From: Marthasterias glacialis
Lineage: Eukaryota; Echinodermata; Asteroidea; Forcipulatida; Asteriidae
Direction of reading: 5' to 3'
DNA length: 64,000 nt
NCBI GenBank assembly: GCA_911728455.2
Contig: OU452227.1
Location: 20,927,431-20,991,430 of the forward strand
Made by a program: the position numbers and the translations under genes
Notes under the pieces: generated by a model
Told to the model about the DNA's origin: nothing
Database searches by the model: none
The model's input: the letters and a program-made list of their open reading frames with translations, nothing else
Shown here: one piece after another, positions 35,408 to 45,339 of the stretch
Position numbering within the stretch: the stretch's first letter is position 1
Layout of the letters: every line of letters starts with the position of its first letter

Positions 35408-38400
35408 TTAACGATAGTCCTCCCATATCTCGGTTTGATATGGTTGTGTTGTCACTGGGCTTGGGCAAGTTGGTGTTTGTTTATTTAAATCTGAATTATC
35501 TGTGACATCTTCGGTTTCAAAAGCAACCTTTTTCCGCTTAGTTTCTTTCAGATGACGACGATTTCGTCTCAAGATTTGCCCTGTTTGAGTTTCGACCTTA
35601 TATGATCGTGGTTTGGGTTGTACATCTTGTATTGTACCTGGGATCCATTTCTTGTTGGATTTGTCCTGTATGTGAACAGTTTGTCCAGTGTGGAGTGGGG
35701 GTATTGGATGTGCATTTTTGTTGAAGTGTTGTTTTTGTATCTCCTGTCTCATTTGGAATCTCTGGTGGATTTGGTCTCTATTCACGGTTGTGTTTTCTAG
35801 TTTTGCTGGCAATGTTGTTTGTAGTTTTCTACCATACAGCAATTCTGCTGGGGATGGAAGGTGATGATCAATCGGTGTTGCTCTGAGTATCATTAAGGCT
35901 TTTTGTACATCTGTGTTGGACTGTTTGGCCCTCTTGATTGTGGTTTTGACTGTATGTATGTTTTGCTCAATAAATCCATTGGATTGTGGATATCGAGGGG
36001 ATGATTTTGTGTGTGTGAAAGTCCAAGATTTGCTGAAGTCACGGAATGTTTGGCTGTTGAAGTGAGGTCCATTGTCACTTATCAATCCTTCAGGTATGCC
36101 TTGTTCTGCGATGACATTCATGAGCAAATGAATGACGGTGCTACTGTTGGAGTGGCCTTTGGGGATCTGTCGTAAGTTTGTATATTTGGAGTTGTAGTCA
36201 GCGATAAGTAAGTATTCATTCTCACCAAGGAAGAAGATATCGTTGGCTACTGTTTGTCATGGTCTGCTGGGTATTTCGTGCGACTTCATTGGTTCTGGTG
36301 GTTGTGATTTTCCATGAGATTGACAAGCACTGCATGATTTTGTCATTTCTTCTATGTCGTGGTTGACGTTGTGCCAGAATACACAGCCTTTTGCTCTGAG
36401 CTGGCATTTTACAATGCCTTGGTGTGCTTCATGTAACATTTCAAGTATTTCTGGTCTTTGGTCTTTAGGGATGATGATCCTTTGGCCTTTCATAATGAGA
36501 CCATTTTCTATAGACAGTTCATCTCGATATGCCCAGTACTTTCATAGTGGTTTTGGGATCATTTGTTGATTTATACAATTTCAGATACAGCGGACAGTTC
36601 TGGATCAGCATTTGTTGCTTCTTGCAGTTTTGTTATTTTGGTGTCGGAGAACTGTACATGATGTATGTGCACCTCCTCTAGCTCTATTGGTTCACCAGGT
36701 AACGGTTTCAGACGAGACTTTGCGTCGACGAGAAGCATCTCTCTTCCTGGTTTGTATTTAATTTTCACATCGTATCCTCTGCAGCCTTAGTAGGAATCGC
36801 TGCAGTCGTGCTGGGGCTGCACCAAGGTTTTTGATGTGGATCATTTCCAAGGGTTTGTGGTCTGACTGTACTGTGAATGACTTGCCATATAGGCCTACAT
36901 ATGTGTGAAATTGTTCACATACATATACTATGGCTAACAGTTCACGTTCAATATTGGCATATCGTTGTTCTGTATCAGTCAATGATTTTGACGCAAAACA
37001 TATCGGCTTCGAGTCTTGCATCAGTGCTGCGCCTAAACCTTTCTGCGATGCATCAACTTGTATGACTGTATCTTTACTTGGGTCAGAGTATGCTAGTGTG
37101 ACTTCTTCACATATGACTTGTTTGATGTTGTCAAATGCCTTTTGGTGGGCTATTAGCCATTCGTATTGTCGGTCTTGTTTCATCAGCTCTCTCAAGGGAG
37201 ATGTCAGCGTTGACAGGTTGGGTATGAACAGTGCCATGTATGTAGCGATGTCAGGAAATTGTTGTAATTCCTTAGCATTTGTTGGTGCAGTGATGGCCTC
37301 TACAGATTTCACCTTCTCCGGGTCTGGGCGTACTCCATTTGCACTGTAGATTAGGCCGAAGAATTGTATCTCTGGTTACTTTATGTCACACTTTTCGAGG
37401 TTGAACAGGAGCCTGTGTGCACGTGCAACTCTCATTAGATAGTGTAACTTCTCCTCATGTTCAGCCTCTGTTTTGCCATACACACCTACATCATCTGCTA
37501 TGCCTACTGTGCCGGGACATTTCTCTAAGATTTGGTCCATCTTTTGCTGGAAGATGTCCTGACTGACACACAAGCCAAATGGGAGTCTTGTGAAGCGATA
37601 TCTTCCGAAGGGGCTGTTGAATGTAGTAAGCATACTTGATTCGTTATCGAGGGAGATTGACCAGTAAATGTGTTTGGCATCTAATTTGGAAAACACTTTG
37701 TTTCTGGCAAACTTGTACGTTGTTTCCTCCAATGTTGGCGTGTGGTGGTGGCTGGGCTTTATAGCAGTGTTTGAGTCCTTCGGGTCTAGACATACACGCC
37801 ATCTACCATCGCCAAGCTTGAGACCCAATCTGTAGGCTCTGTTTTAGGTTTTATGACTCCTAGTGTTTCCATGTCATCCAGTTCTCTCTTGATTTCATCC
37901 TTGATTTGGATCTAGGGCATCTTCTTTCTGTGTGGACAACAGGTGGAATATTGGGGTCTATCACTATGTGGTATTTGCCTTCAAATTTTCCAATTCCTTC
38001 AAATCTGTCCGGGTATAGTCCCTGTAGGTCTTCTTTCGTGTCAATCGTTGTGATCGAGGGGTTTTCGCTGCTTGTATACTGCAGTTGAGCGAGACGAGCT
38101 TGAACTACAGGCATGATGGTAATCCAAGTATCGCAGGACCTTCAACATCAGCCAAAAAAAAACTCTGTGACTTCACTTATACTCTTTGTATGTGCATGGT
38201 ATTTTCAGTGTCCCATGATGTGGAATCTTTGATCCATTGTATGCGGTGAGTACAGTGTTTTGTCTCTGTGTATTATCTTGTTTTGGGTAGCCTGCACCGT
38301 CTAACTTCTTAGGATACATTCTTCGAAATATACGAATTGGTAATATGTTACCCTGTGCACCAGTGTCTACTTTTACTCTAAGTGTTGCTGGGTTGGCTTT

Positions 38401-38460
38401 ATCCTCTAGTTTTTTATCCCTATATCTGCATAGGCTTCATCATGTTTAGTCACTTTGCTA
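35408..38460 (-). pseudogene. gypsy pol remnant (protease, RT, RNase H, integrase)
   Basis: Protease: VDTGAQGNILP at about 38,350-38,378. RT: VCLDPKDSN near 37,790, FSKLDAKHIYWSI near 37,690, LPFGLCVSQDIFQ near 37,570, and the catalytic IADDVGVYG near 37,490. RNase H: VIQVDASQKGLGAALM near 37,045 and QSDHKPLEMI near 36,850. Integrase: an HHCC finger (HEAHQGIVKC, CSACQSHGK) near 36,300-36,440, core ISDNGPHFN near 36,060 and the Glu-bearing FIEQN near 35,970, and a GPY-like C-terminal region (HTGQTVHIQD, RSYKVETQTG). Frameshifts or stops occur near 38,150, 37,830, 37,350, 36,570 and 36,240. The long frame 35408-36127 is intact for the end of integrase. Confidence 0.88.
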
Positions 38461-39464
38461 ACATGGTTTGTCTGTATGGATTCAAAACGTAATTGATCTA
38501 AGTCTAACAACTTCTTCTACGTGTGATTCATCATCGTTTTGGTTCACAGCATTCACTTTTTTATTTGGGTATCGGTTTTTGCTTTTAGATCTTGACCGAA
38601 ATTTTCTTCCTGTGGTTTGGCTTGGATGTGTTGGATGGCTGTTTACCTGATCTACACACACTTTGCCAATGATTTTGTTTACCACATGTTCTATATGTAC
38701 TTCCATGTGCTGGACATTTTGATCTATCGTGGAGCAAGTGCCATGAGCACTTTTTGTGGATACCGGCGCAATACGAGACGTCATTATTATTAGTAGTACA
38801 GTGTTTTGTCTCTGTATGTTATCTTGTCATTTACCATAATCCACATTTACTACACTTTACGGTATTAATACCACTAGAACGTGAAGACCCTTTCTTGTTA
38901 TGTTGGTACCATGAGGCATCAACATTTACGTTTGTACCTGTGAGGTCTTCCATATGTTGGATAGTTGCCTCTTTTGTACGAGCTATGTCCATTGCCTTAT
39001 CTAGTGTTAGTGTTTCATCTTTAGCCAACAGTATTTCCTGGACTTTTTTTTATTTTTGTACCAATCACTAGTTGTTCAGTTGCAGCAAATTTACATCGTT
39101 TTGCTTGAATTTTACATCGGGGCATGAACTCACCTACCGACTCATTTTGCAATTGTTTGAACTTTTGCAAGTTGAAACGGTTCAGGCGGAAGTTTGATTT
39201 TGGTTCAAAGTGTTTCTCATACTTTGCCATTATCACTTGAGGATCATTCTTTTGATTCCCATCATGTTCCCACGTATTGAAGATATCGATTCCCTCTTGA
39301 CCTAGACATAGAAGTAAATATGTGGCTTTCTCAGGTGCAGATTTCTTTGCTAGTGGGCCTTTAAAAACAAGGTCACAATAATCCTTGAATTTGAGGAATG
39401 CAGTCGATTAATCTGTGGATGACCAATCCATATGAGGGGGCGTTATACCTGACATCTCACCCAT
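38461..39464 (-). pseudogene. gypsy gag remnant
   Basis: It starts MGEMSG at 39464 and continues through FKDYCDLVFKGPL, KATYLLLCLGQEGIDIFNTW and VIMAKYEKHFEPKSNFR, a capsid-like region typical of metazoan gypsy gag. After a one-base length change in an A run near 39,045 comes KAMDIARTKEATIQHMEDL. Zinc-knuckle-like cysteines and histidines (CSKCG, HKKCS, KCPAHG, CGKQNH) follow at about 38,650-38,870. A TAA interrupts codon 16 or so (near 39,415). Confidence 0.78.
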
Positions 39465-40392
39465 TTTGTGCAGTAGTTTGGAATACCCTTTGGCTATAAT
39501 TGTATAATAATACTGTCAGTATTGACCAAACTTCTAGGCCTACTCTAGTCTTAACTATTAAGTGCGTATAACTTATACTTATAGGGAGTCTAACTGATGT
39601 AATTTACTCAGGTCATTGAAGTATACTGGGCTCCTACGAATGCAAATTGGAATACCTTACAATATTTACTGTTCACTGGCACAAGTGCAATGACTGTTTG
39701 TTTGTTTGTTGTGGTAACTGTTCTTTCAATTGTTTATCAACAACTCCTGCCAAGTGTTGTCATGTTTGGTAGTGTAGCTCCATCTTTATGACGAACTATT
39801 CATTATCAACATTGTTCTTGTGTGTCCACCATTGTTTCGTGTACTCCCTGTCCCCGGTCGGCAATATCTCCATCGCAGTCACTCAGTCGCAATCTCACAT
39901 AGTCAGACTCGCTGACGTCGTTCGGGCATGTCGGGCGCTGGTACTACATGTAGATAGTACAGTAGTTGCCTATAGTCAACAGGACACAGGTCAGGTAGGT
40001 TGTCGAGTGACGATGGAATAATCGTGAACCTTTTTTGAAGAATTCAGATTTCGTTCACGTTACTGTTTGGTGATTGTCCGTCTGAAGTCCATGCATATCA
40101 TATCAGGAAGCTGGACGGAAACCAATCTAAGTAAAGGTGTAAAGCTCTCGATTGGTGGCAGTATTGGGTCTCTTCATAATGTTCACACCGACGTGTTATT
40201 TATGCGCGGCTGTGTAATCCAGGCTGTGTGTGTGTGTGTGTAGCACGGATATGTGAAGAAGGCTTGTCGACAACGTGTACGGTAAAAGTTTACAGCCGCT
40301 GTTGAATTTTCATCCGTAAATTTCGCCATGACGGTGTGTCTTGTTGCATCCACATCAGTCTTGTGGTGTCGTGGTTCATACCGCTGCCACCA

Positions 40393-40569
40393 TGTAAAGT
40401 TATGTGATCAATAAGTTAAACACATATCTTGGTTACTCCTCATTTCAGTCGAGCGGTTCTTTGTTCTAATTCGAAGTGTATGGAAGTGACTAGCGAGTAG
40501 TTCTAGGGCGGATTACTCATGCAATGACTTAGTGTGCTTACGCATAATAATAAAGTCCTTATTAGTACA
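40393..40569 (-). repeat. upstream (5') LTR
   Basis: 177 bp, TGTAAAGTTATGTGA to CCTTATTAGTACA on the plus strand. The minus-strand transcript would begin here. Its inner edge is followed by the TGGTGGCAGCGG primer-site candidate. Confidence 0.92.
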
Positions 40570-40579
40570 GTCTTCTCTT

Positions 40580-40835
40580 TGTTTTATCTTTGACTTGAAG
40601 TTCTGTTTTTCTTCTTCTTCTACACTTTGGCATTCCAGTCCCCTTTCTGTATGCGCTGAACGAATGGCAAACATTTTTTGTAATACCATTCTTGTCTTCC
40701 TTGACAAGCCTCCTGAGGAGGGTCCTCACATGACGGATAATGAAACCACTGGATACTGTGGCTGCATTCTATCACGCTGACGTTGGCTGTACTATCATTC
40801 CAGGGTAGTCGGCAATGACAGTACACGTCTACAGT
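40580..40835 (-). pseudogene. PHD finger, C-terminal module of the MULE-type locus
   Basis: The frame reads TVDVYCHCRLPWND, then VIECSHSIQWFHYPSC, then EWYYKKCLPF. This is C-x-C, C-x(6)-H-x(4)-C and a W-Y-x(3)-C end, i.e. a PHD/FYVE-like Cys4-His-Cys3 finger with one Cys of the last pair replaced by Tyr and one of the second pair by His. An acidic and basic tail (EEEEKQNFKSK) follows and runs into the gypsy LTR. PHD fingers commonly read histone tails, which could help target an element to chromatin. Confidence 0.65.
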
Positions 40836-41141
40836 CTGGATGCTACCCATTGGGACCCTGCATATATACGGACTATGGGAAACGGTCTGATGGGAAACGG
40901 TCTGAAGACACCAAACGACAAACAGTGAAGGAGATGCTGCCTCATTTTGCTCATATCGTACTTGACAGCACGAGGATCTCGTTGAACGGCGAGGTCAAAA
41001 GCAAATGCCAATGCAAATACTCCTCAACTTGAACAGTCTGGTTGACTCTGGACTCTTTCAAATTTGATAGTGAAGTCATCATCTTTTGTAGACATGATGG
41101 ATGCTAGTTTCTCTTTTGTAAATTGATGTCTGCCTTGTTGT
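40836..41141 (-). pseudogene. Ulp1-like (C48) peptidase, C-terminal half; catalytic Cys codon is TGA
   Basis: The frame reads TIKFERVQSQPDCSS, then TGA (41,026-41,024), then GVFALAFAFDLAVQRDP, MRQHLLHCLSFG and FRPFPI. In C48 enzymes the nucleophile is the Cys of C-G-(V/I/L)-(F/Y)-A, six residues after an oxyanion-hole Gln; here a Gln stands exactly six codons before the TGA. So the TGA occupies the catalytic Cys position, one base away from TGT or TGC. Together with the upstream lesions this fits a dead copy. Confidence 0.72.
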
Positions 41142-41924
41142 AATAGACCGATTGGGCAACCAATGTTGACAGGCGGTCAGGTGACCTCCTGTCGGTATAA
41201 CGCCATATCAGCTGATGGCAAAATACGTGTAAAGAGATATGCCTTGACCCAGAGTGAGTACAAAAACAGTCGATTTTACTTTTGTTAAGTAATAAATTAG
41301 TTAATCAGCCCCTTTAAAGTATGTTGTGGCATTAATTTAAATCACATGTCTGTTTCATAATTGAACAGAATTCTACTAAAAAGAGTTTTTTTAAGTCATG
41401 CACTACTAGTGTCGGACATAGCCACCCGCCTGTTATTTTGTTTTAGGTCCAAATCACTGTAAAAAAAAAAAGGGTGAAGAACGTTGGAAAAGTGAGCATT
41501 TATACCTAGCCTTGCGTAATTTCAAATAGGCAAAAGAATCACACAGTTTTGGAAAACAATTTCTTTGGATGATTTCAGCTTCAAAACTTTGAAATTTTTG
41601 TGTTCAAAAGTGTGTGATTGCGGTCGTCTGGCCTAAACGTTCTGTCGTGCACTAGTACACATCATGCATATTTATACGTTACTTGTACAATTTTCAAAAC
41701 TTGCTGGAACTGTCCTTTCTGGCTTTGTTCAGCCACTCGAAGGTCTGTGGTACAAACTCTGGAATATTTTTCACAGATTTCGAGCAAGAAAAGCCTCGAT
41801 GGAATAAACTAAATGCAACAATCATCGTGTACCGTACCGCACTTTCCTATGGAGGACGTCGTGTGTGTTTACACTTAATACTCACAATATGTCACATGAC
41901 AATAGGTCACGCAATCGGTCTATT
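41142..41924. mobile_element. AATAGACC-ended TIR element, copy B
   Basis: The ends are AATAGACCGATTGGGC and GCAATCGGTCTATT. It is colinear in reverse with copy A (18,536-19,334). It is inserted inside the Ulp1-like coding region of the MULE-type locus and interrupts it. It has no transposase. Target duplication not resolved. Confidence 0.82.
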
Positions 41925-42186
41925 GAGAGAGTAAAAAATGCGAATGCACTGGTTTTAAAGAGATGAAGATGCTACGGTGAGCCAGTGGATGGAAGGACTG
42001 GATATATTCAGGGCGAGACTGCTGCCAGCTAAAAACATCTGCCAGGCTGTTCATACATGGGACCTGTGATTTCATGAGACATTGGGCAGCATTGATGATA
42101 TTGTCGTTCAACCAGCCGGTTTCATGACAAATAACCTTCTTGTCGGCAAGCGTCAATGTATACTTGCCAATGGTCAACCAGCGAGC
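41925..42186 (-). pseudogene. Ulp1-like (C48) peptidase, N-terminal half
   Basis: The frame reads WLTIGKYTLTLADKKVI then ETGWLNDNIINAAQCLMKSQ, where GWLNDNIINAA (42,088-42,120) is the substrate-groove helix of Ulp1/SENP-type peptidases. A frame change follows EYIQ; the alternate frame reads SIHWLTVAS, and its H-W at 41,982-41,987 would be the catalytic histidine position. The next expected motif (V-x-D-S with the catalytic Asp) is not visible; the TIR element 41,142-41,924 is inserted here. Known C48 enzymes cleave SUMO or related modifiers. Confidence 0.72.
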
Positions 42187-42211
42187 TGCCGTTGGTGTAT
42201 CAACATCATTG

Positions 42212-42586
42212 TCATTGTCCTCCGTTATATCGACAACTTCCTTTACTGGACTGGTTTGTCGTTGTCATGGGGGGCTGGCGTATGAGAGGATTGTAGCACA
42301 TCTGCAAATTCTTCATTTCTGTATTTTCTTCTCTGTTTTTACCTGGTTGGTTTTGGTCAGTCACTTCAACTGATGATACGTCGGGACTTTCGCTTATTTT
42401 CTTGAAAACTTTGTTGGTGTTTGTCGGAACATCCAAAATGACCATGTCATCTCCACTCAATTTGTCGACATTCTTATGAAAGTTGTCGTCACTTTTGTCA
42501 CTTTTTTCTTTATGTGGCTGATCATCAATTTCAATTTTGTTGTTGATAAATTGGAGATTTATTGTTCGATCCGAGGTAACTTGCAT
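42212..42586 (-). pseudogene. MULE-type locus, acidic linker
   Basis: A 124-codon open frame, rich in D, E, K, N and S (DDQPHKEKSDKSDDN, DDMVILDVPTN, SSVEVTDQNQPGKNREE). It is low in complexity with no fold recognised. It lies between the coiled coil and the Ulp1-like domain in the same orientation, so it is probably a disordered linker; it could be partly intronic. Confidence 0.4.
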
Positions 42587-42660
42587 TTATTCAACATGCA
42601 GGGTCTTGCCGTGGTTAAATAGTTTTGACGCATGAAGGATGCATTGGTTCCAACTCTGCC

Positions 42661-42867
42661 ACGTTAGGGATGAACTCAACGTTTACTTGATAAGCGGCGC
42701 AAGAGATCCTTCCCAACCATTTTTACTGAGGTATGCAGCATTGGCTCATTCAAGGGCATGCTTTCATTGTTTGGCACAGCTTTTTGCAGTTGACTCCTGG
42801 CTTCGACCAATACGTCTTTCTGGTCTGTCACGGTGTACGACATGTCCTGAATCAGCTGGAACTTTTA
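42661..42867 (-). pseudogene. duplicate of the coiled-coil exon
   Basis: The minus frame reads QLIQDMSYTVTDQKDVLVEA, then SQLQKAVPNNESMPLNEP and KDLLRRLSSK, very similar to exon 9. It lacks the first part of that exon and has its own GTTGAG donor-like end. The SINE at 42,875-43,208 lies between the two copies. Confidence 0.7.
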
Positions 42868-42874
42868 GTGTGGA

Positions 42875-43208
42875 GTGTCGTGGCCGAGCGGTTAAGATCA
42901 CCGGACTGAAGTTCTGGTGTTGTTGGCAGCAGTGTGTGGGTTTGAATCCCGGTCGCGGCACTTGTGTCCTTGAGCAAGATACTTTACCATAATTGCTTTG
43001 TCCTTCGGATGGGACGTTAAGCCGTAGGTCCCGTGTACTAGGATGGGTAGTGCACGTAAAAGAACCCAGAACACTTATCGTGGAAGAGTAGGGTGTTACC
43101 CCGGTGTTTCTGGTTCACATGGCAAGCATCCTTATCTGCAGGTTTCCTCAGGCTTGAGAGCTACAGTGATTAAATTCACTTATGAGGCATCCTTGGTTTC
43201 ATTACCAT
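42875..43208 (+). mobile_element. tRNA-Leu-like SINE, full head
   Basis: GTGTCGTGGCCGAGCGGTTAAG starts a tRNA-like head with an A box TGGCCGAGCGG and a B box GGTTTGAATCCC (42,939-42,950). The body has CTTGAGCAAGATACTTTACC, GATGGGACGTTAAGCCG and GTAAAAGAACCCAGAACAC, and the end GCATCCTTGGTTTC. The leucine-type head is inferred from the GCCGAGCGGTTAAG segment. Partners lie at 11,515 (minus, 3' half) and 51,648 (plus). It lies between the two copies of the coiled-coil exon. Confidence 0.85.
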
Positions 43209-43485
43209 AACTCTACGTTTACTTGATAAGCGGCGCAAGAGATCCTTCTCAACCACTTTTACAGAGGTATGCAGCATTGGCTCATTCAAGGGCATGCCTT
43301 TGTTGTTTGGCACAGCTTTTTGCAGTTGACTCCTGGCTTCAACCAATACGTCTATCTGGTCTGTCACAGTGTAGGACATGTCCCGAATCAGCTGGAGCTC
43401 TTCTCGGCACTGACGTTTGAGCCGTTTTGTGTCAGCTGGGTTTATGATATGGTGGGAGGTTGTTGATGTCAACTGATACATCCAT
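43196..43485 (-). pseudogene. MULE-type locus, coiled-coil exon 9
   Basis: The frame encodes ADTKRLKRQCREELQLIRDM, then TDQIDVLVEARSQLQKAV, GMPLNEPML and DLLRRLSSK, and ends near a GTAGAG donor. Heptad-like spacing of L, I and V suggests a coiled coil between the SWIM finger and the peptidase. About 200 bp of this exon are repeated at 42,661-42,867, on the other side of a SINE. Confidence 0.6.
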
Positions 43486-43509
43486 ACTTTCATCTGAAGC
43501 ATCATTCAT

Positions 43510-43805
43510 GGGAAACTAGATCGTCTTAACAGACTTCCATTCGTCATCAATTGTTAAAAAAGGGAGACTCCCGGTGCTCCATGGGCAGATCACTCCAGGT
43601 ATATTTGGTGTGCTGGAATATCGCCATCAAGTGTTTGCATGGCAAACCCTGGTGTGTCCAGCTATAACACGTGCAGCTGGGAGATGGAACCTGCTCACCT
43701 ACGATACATACGGGGTACCACTCCGTTGGTCGACTAATACTTCTTACAAGATACTGACCACCGTCAGTCTTGATGTCAGCTTCCTTGCAGCCTCCGAATT
43801 TTCAA
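43510..43805 (-). pseudogene. MULE-type locus, SWIM zinc-finger exon 8
   Basis: Open frame ADIKTDGGQYLVRS then RPTEWYPVCIVGE, PSPSCTCYSWTHQGLPCKHL and FQHTKYTWSDLP. CTC at 43,667-43,675 and CKH at 43,631-43,639 give the SWIM pattern C-x-C-x(9)-C-x-H, a zinc-binding fold found in MULE transposases and ZSWIM proteins. No stop lies within the finger. Confidence 0.82.
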
Positions 43806-43819
43806 GACAATGCTTGATA

Positions 43820-43958
43820 ATGGATACTTACTTACTTACTGCCCTTTATGCCTGCTGGCATGTAGGGCAGCAATGAAGGTCCTCCACTCCTGTCTGTTCT
43901 GGGCTAGCTTCTGGATGGTACCCCAAGTGTGGTTCAGGGTTTTCAGCTCTGTCTCTTG
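43820..43958 (-). mobile_element. 3' end of a non-LTR retrotransposon, (TAAG)n tail
   Basis: The minus strand reads ELKTLNHTWGTIQKLAQNRQ, EWRTFIAALHASRHKGQ, stop, then TAAGTAAGTAAGTATCC. The LAQDR-x-WR..ALCA-type C-terminus and the short tandem tail are typical of LINE 3' ends. It is inserted between the LHNRP and SWIM exons. Confidence 0.7.
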
Positions 43959-44060
43959 ATAAAGGATGCTGGACGATTATGCAGATAAGCTAGGATATCC
44001 TTGTTGTATCTTCGAGACCTTTCTGAAGCTCGGTTGTTGTTTCTTTTGTACCTAAAACAG
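43958..44060 (-). pseudogene. MULE-type locus, exon 7 (LHNRP helix)
   Basis: Minus-strand frame RSRRYNKDILAYLHNRPASF-IK matches the pre-SWIM helix of MULE proteins (YLHNRP-x-SFVKH type). It is cut at its 3' side by a LINE 3' end inserted at 43,820-43,958. Confidence 0.6.
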
Positions 44061-44609
44061 CAGAAATATTTTGAGGTTATTAGCAAAGATCAAATTAATT
44101 ATAAACTGACAACAACCTAAAATATTTGACGCTTAACAGTTTGATGTTCACTGTCAAATATTCAGCGTTATCTGCCCAGCGTTCCTGCATTCTCTCAACG
44201 GTCTTTTTTGCAATTTGCTCTAATGCTTCAAAGTGGTTGTTTGATGAGTTTGGCTCCACTATACACATAACTTGATGTCTTGTGGGTTTTATCCGAGTAT
44301 GTTTATGCAGTCTTATGCAAAAAGAATACATGCACATTTCCAAAGTTCATTATTTTTTAAACTGAAAGAGAACTAAAGCACAAGTGAAATTATCACTTAT
44401 TAATTAAGGGGCCATAAGTCATCTGCCTTTTAACATCTCTGTATTTTGAGGACTATATTTTTTCACCGACAAAGAAAAAGAACTGAGGAATTACCAACCC
44501 TTAAACTTGAATCTAGTTTATCAATAGGCAGGAGTAGCCCCCCACAACCAAGAAATGAAATCATTTTGATAGTTAACGTGTTACCTCGGTGTATTAACTA
44601 CCACATGAC

Positions 44610-44787
44610 CAGGCCTTGATCTTAACCGAGGCCACCGAGGCCATTGGCCTCATGCCCTGTCAAGTTGGCCAGCATGCCCTTCAGAAAAATTGCACTGTCA
44701 CTACAAACTTGGCCAGCATGCCCTTGTACAATTTCTCTGATTTGGCCAGCAAAGGCCTGCCCCCATTTTTCTTAAGATCAAGGCCTG
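44610..44787. mobile_element. miniature element with 16-bp TIR and 6-bp TSD
   Basis: The ends are CAGGCCTTGATCTTAA and TTAAGATCAAGGCCTG, a perfect 16-bp inverted repeat. CATGAC stands directly outside both ends (44,604-44,609 and 44,788-44,793). The interior has repeated GGCCAGCATGCCCT. The superfamily is uncertain; CAG...CTG ends suggest hAT-like, but six bases is short for that group. Confidence 0.8.
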
Positions 44788-44789
44788 CA

Positions 44790-44970
44790 TGACATCGACA
44801 TTTTCAGAAAAAGTCTGAAACCAGAGTTCTGACCATCTTGCACAAGGAGAATGTTGTCTTCCTCCTCGCGTACTCGTCTTTAAATGCCCTGTTTTGAGTT
44901 GACTTTCCAGACCGTTGTTGGTATTGATGCTTGAGAGAAGCCTTTTCTGTCTGTATAGCCACACCCACCT
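44790..44970 (-). pseudogene. MULE-type locus, DDE exon 6 (catalytic Glu)
   Basis: Acceptor TTCGGTGCAG. RWVWLYRQKRLLSSINTNNG-LE carries the catalytic glutamate (TNNGLE). A frame change after SQLK leads to AFKDEYARRKTTFSLCKM and TLVSDFF, the expected helix, then a stop. The miniature element at 44,610-44,787 begins directly after it. Confidence 0.72.
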
Positions 44971-45339
44971 CTGCACCGAACAAAACGCAAATAGAATGTT
45001 TGGTGACCCATTGAAAACTAATACGATGGTTGCATGCGTGGTTGAAAACATCACCCCCAGTTTATAAAAATGTTTGGGGGAGTGACCCTTTGATTGAATT
45101 CTGGATGCAGCTAATATAAAACACCAATATAAGCGCTCTGTAGTTGTTATTAGTGTCAATGGTTATGCATAGCATGTAACAGTTGCAGTTTTGGTTGTCC
45201 TTTTTCTTAGACATTTGTTGTTCTTTGATCTTTATGGTCACAGAGACCCGGAAATTTTACTATTTTGAGAATTGAAGGTTTGCATGGTGGAAGACAATAA
45301 GGAAATATTTGCAGTGACACCATGTATCTCTCACTTTTG

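Larger units (their letters stand above)
34914..40569 (-). mobile_element. Ty3/gypsy LTR retrotransposon, nearly full length
   Basis: Two related LTRs (34,914-35,100 and 40,393-40,569), each TGT...ACA, bound a gag-pol region read on the minus strand. The flanking pentamers are GTCCT (left) and GTCTT (right), a 5-bp target duplication with one change. The purine-rich tract AAAGAAGAGGGA abuts the inner edge of the downstream LTR. A TGG-starting primer-binding-site candidate (TGGTGGCAGCGG) abuts the upstream LTR. Domain order is gag, zinc knuckle, protease, RT, RNase H, integrase, i.e. Ty3/gypsy. No envelope-like frame is seen. Stops and frameshifts in gag and pol make it defective. It lies at the 3' edge of the MULE-type locus. 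Confidence 0.93.

Noticed and set aside
40513..40707. A separate small basic protein
   Set aside because: It is an alternative frame of the PHD module tail running into the gypsy LTR.
42875..42960. tRNA-Leu gene
   Set aside because: Box A and box B are present, but the acceptor and anticodon stems are degraded and the sequence continues into a SINE body shared with two other loci.
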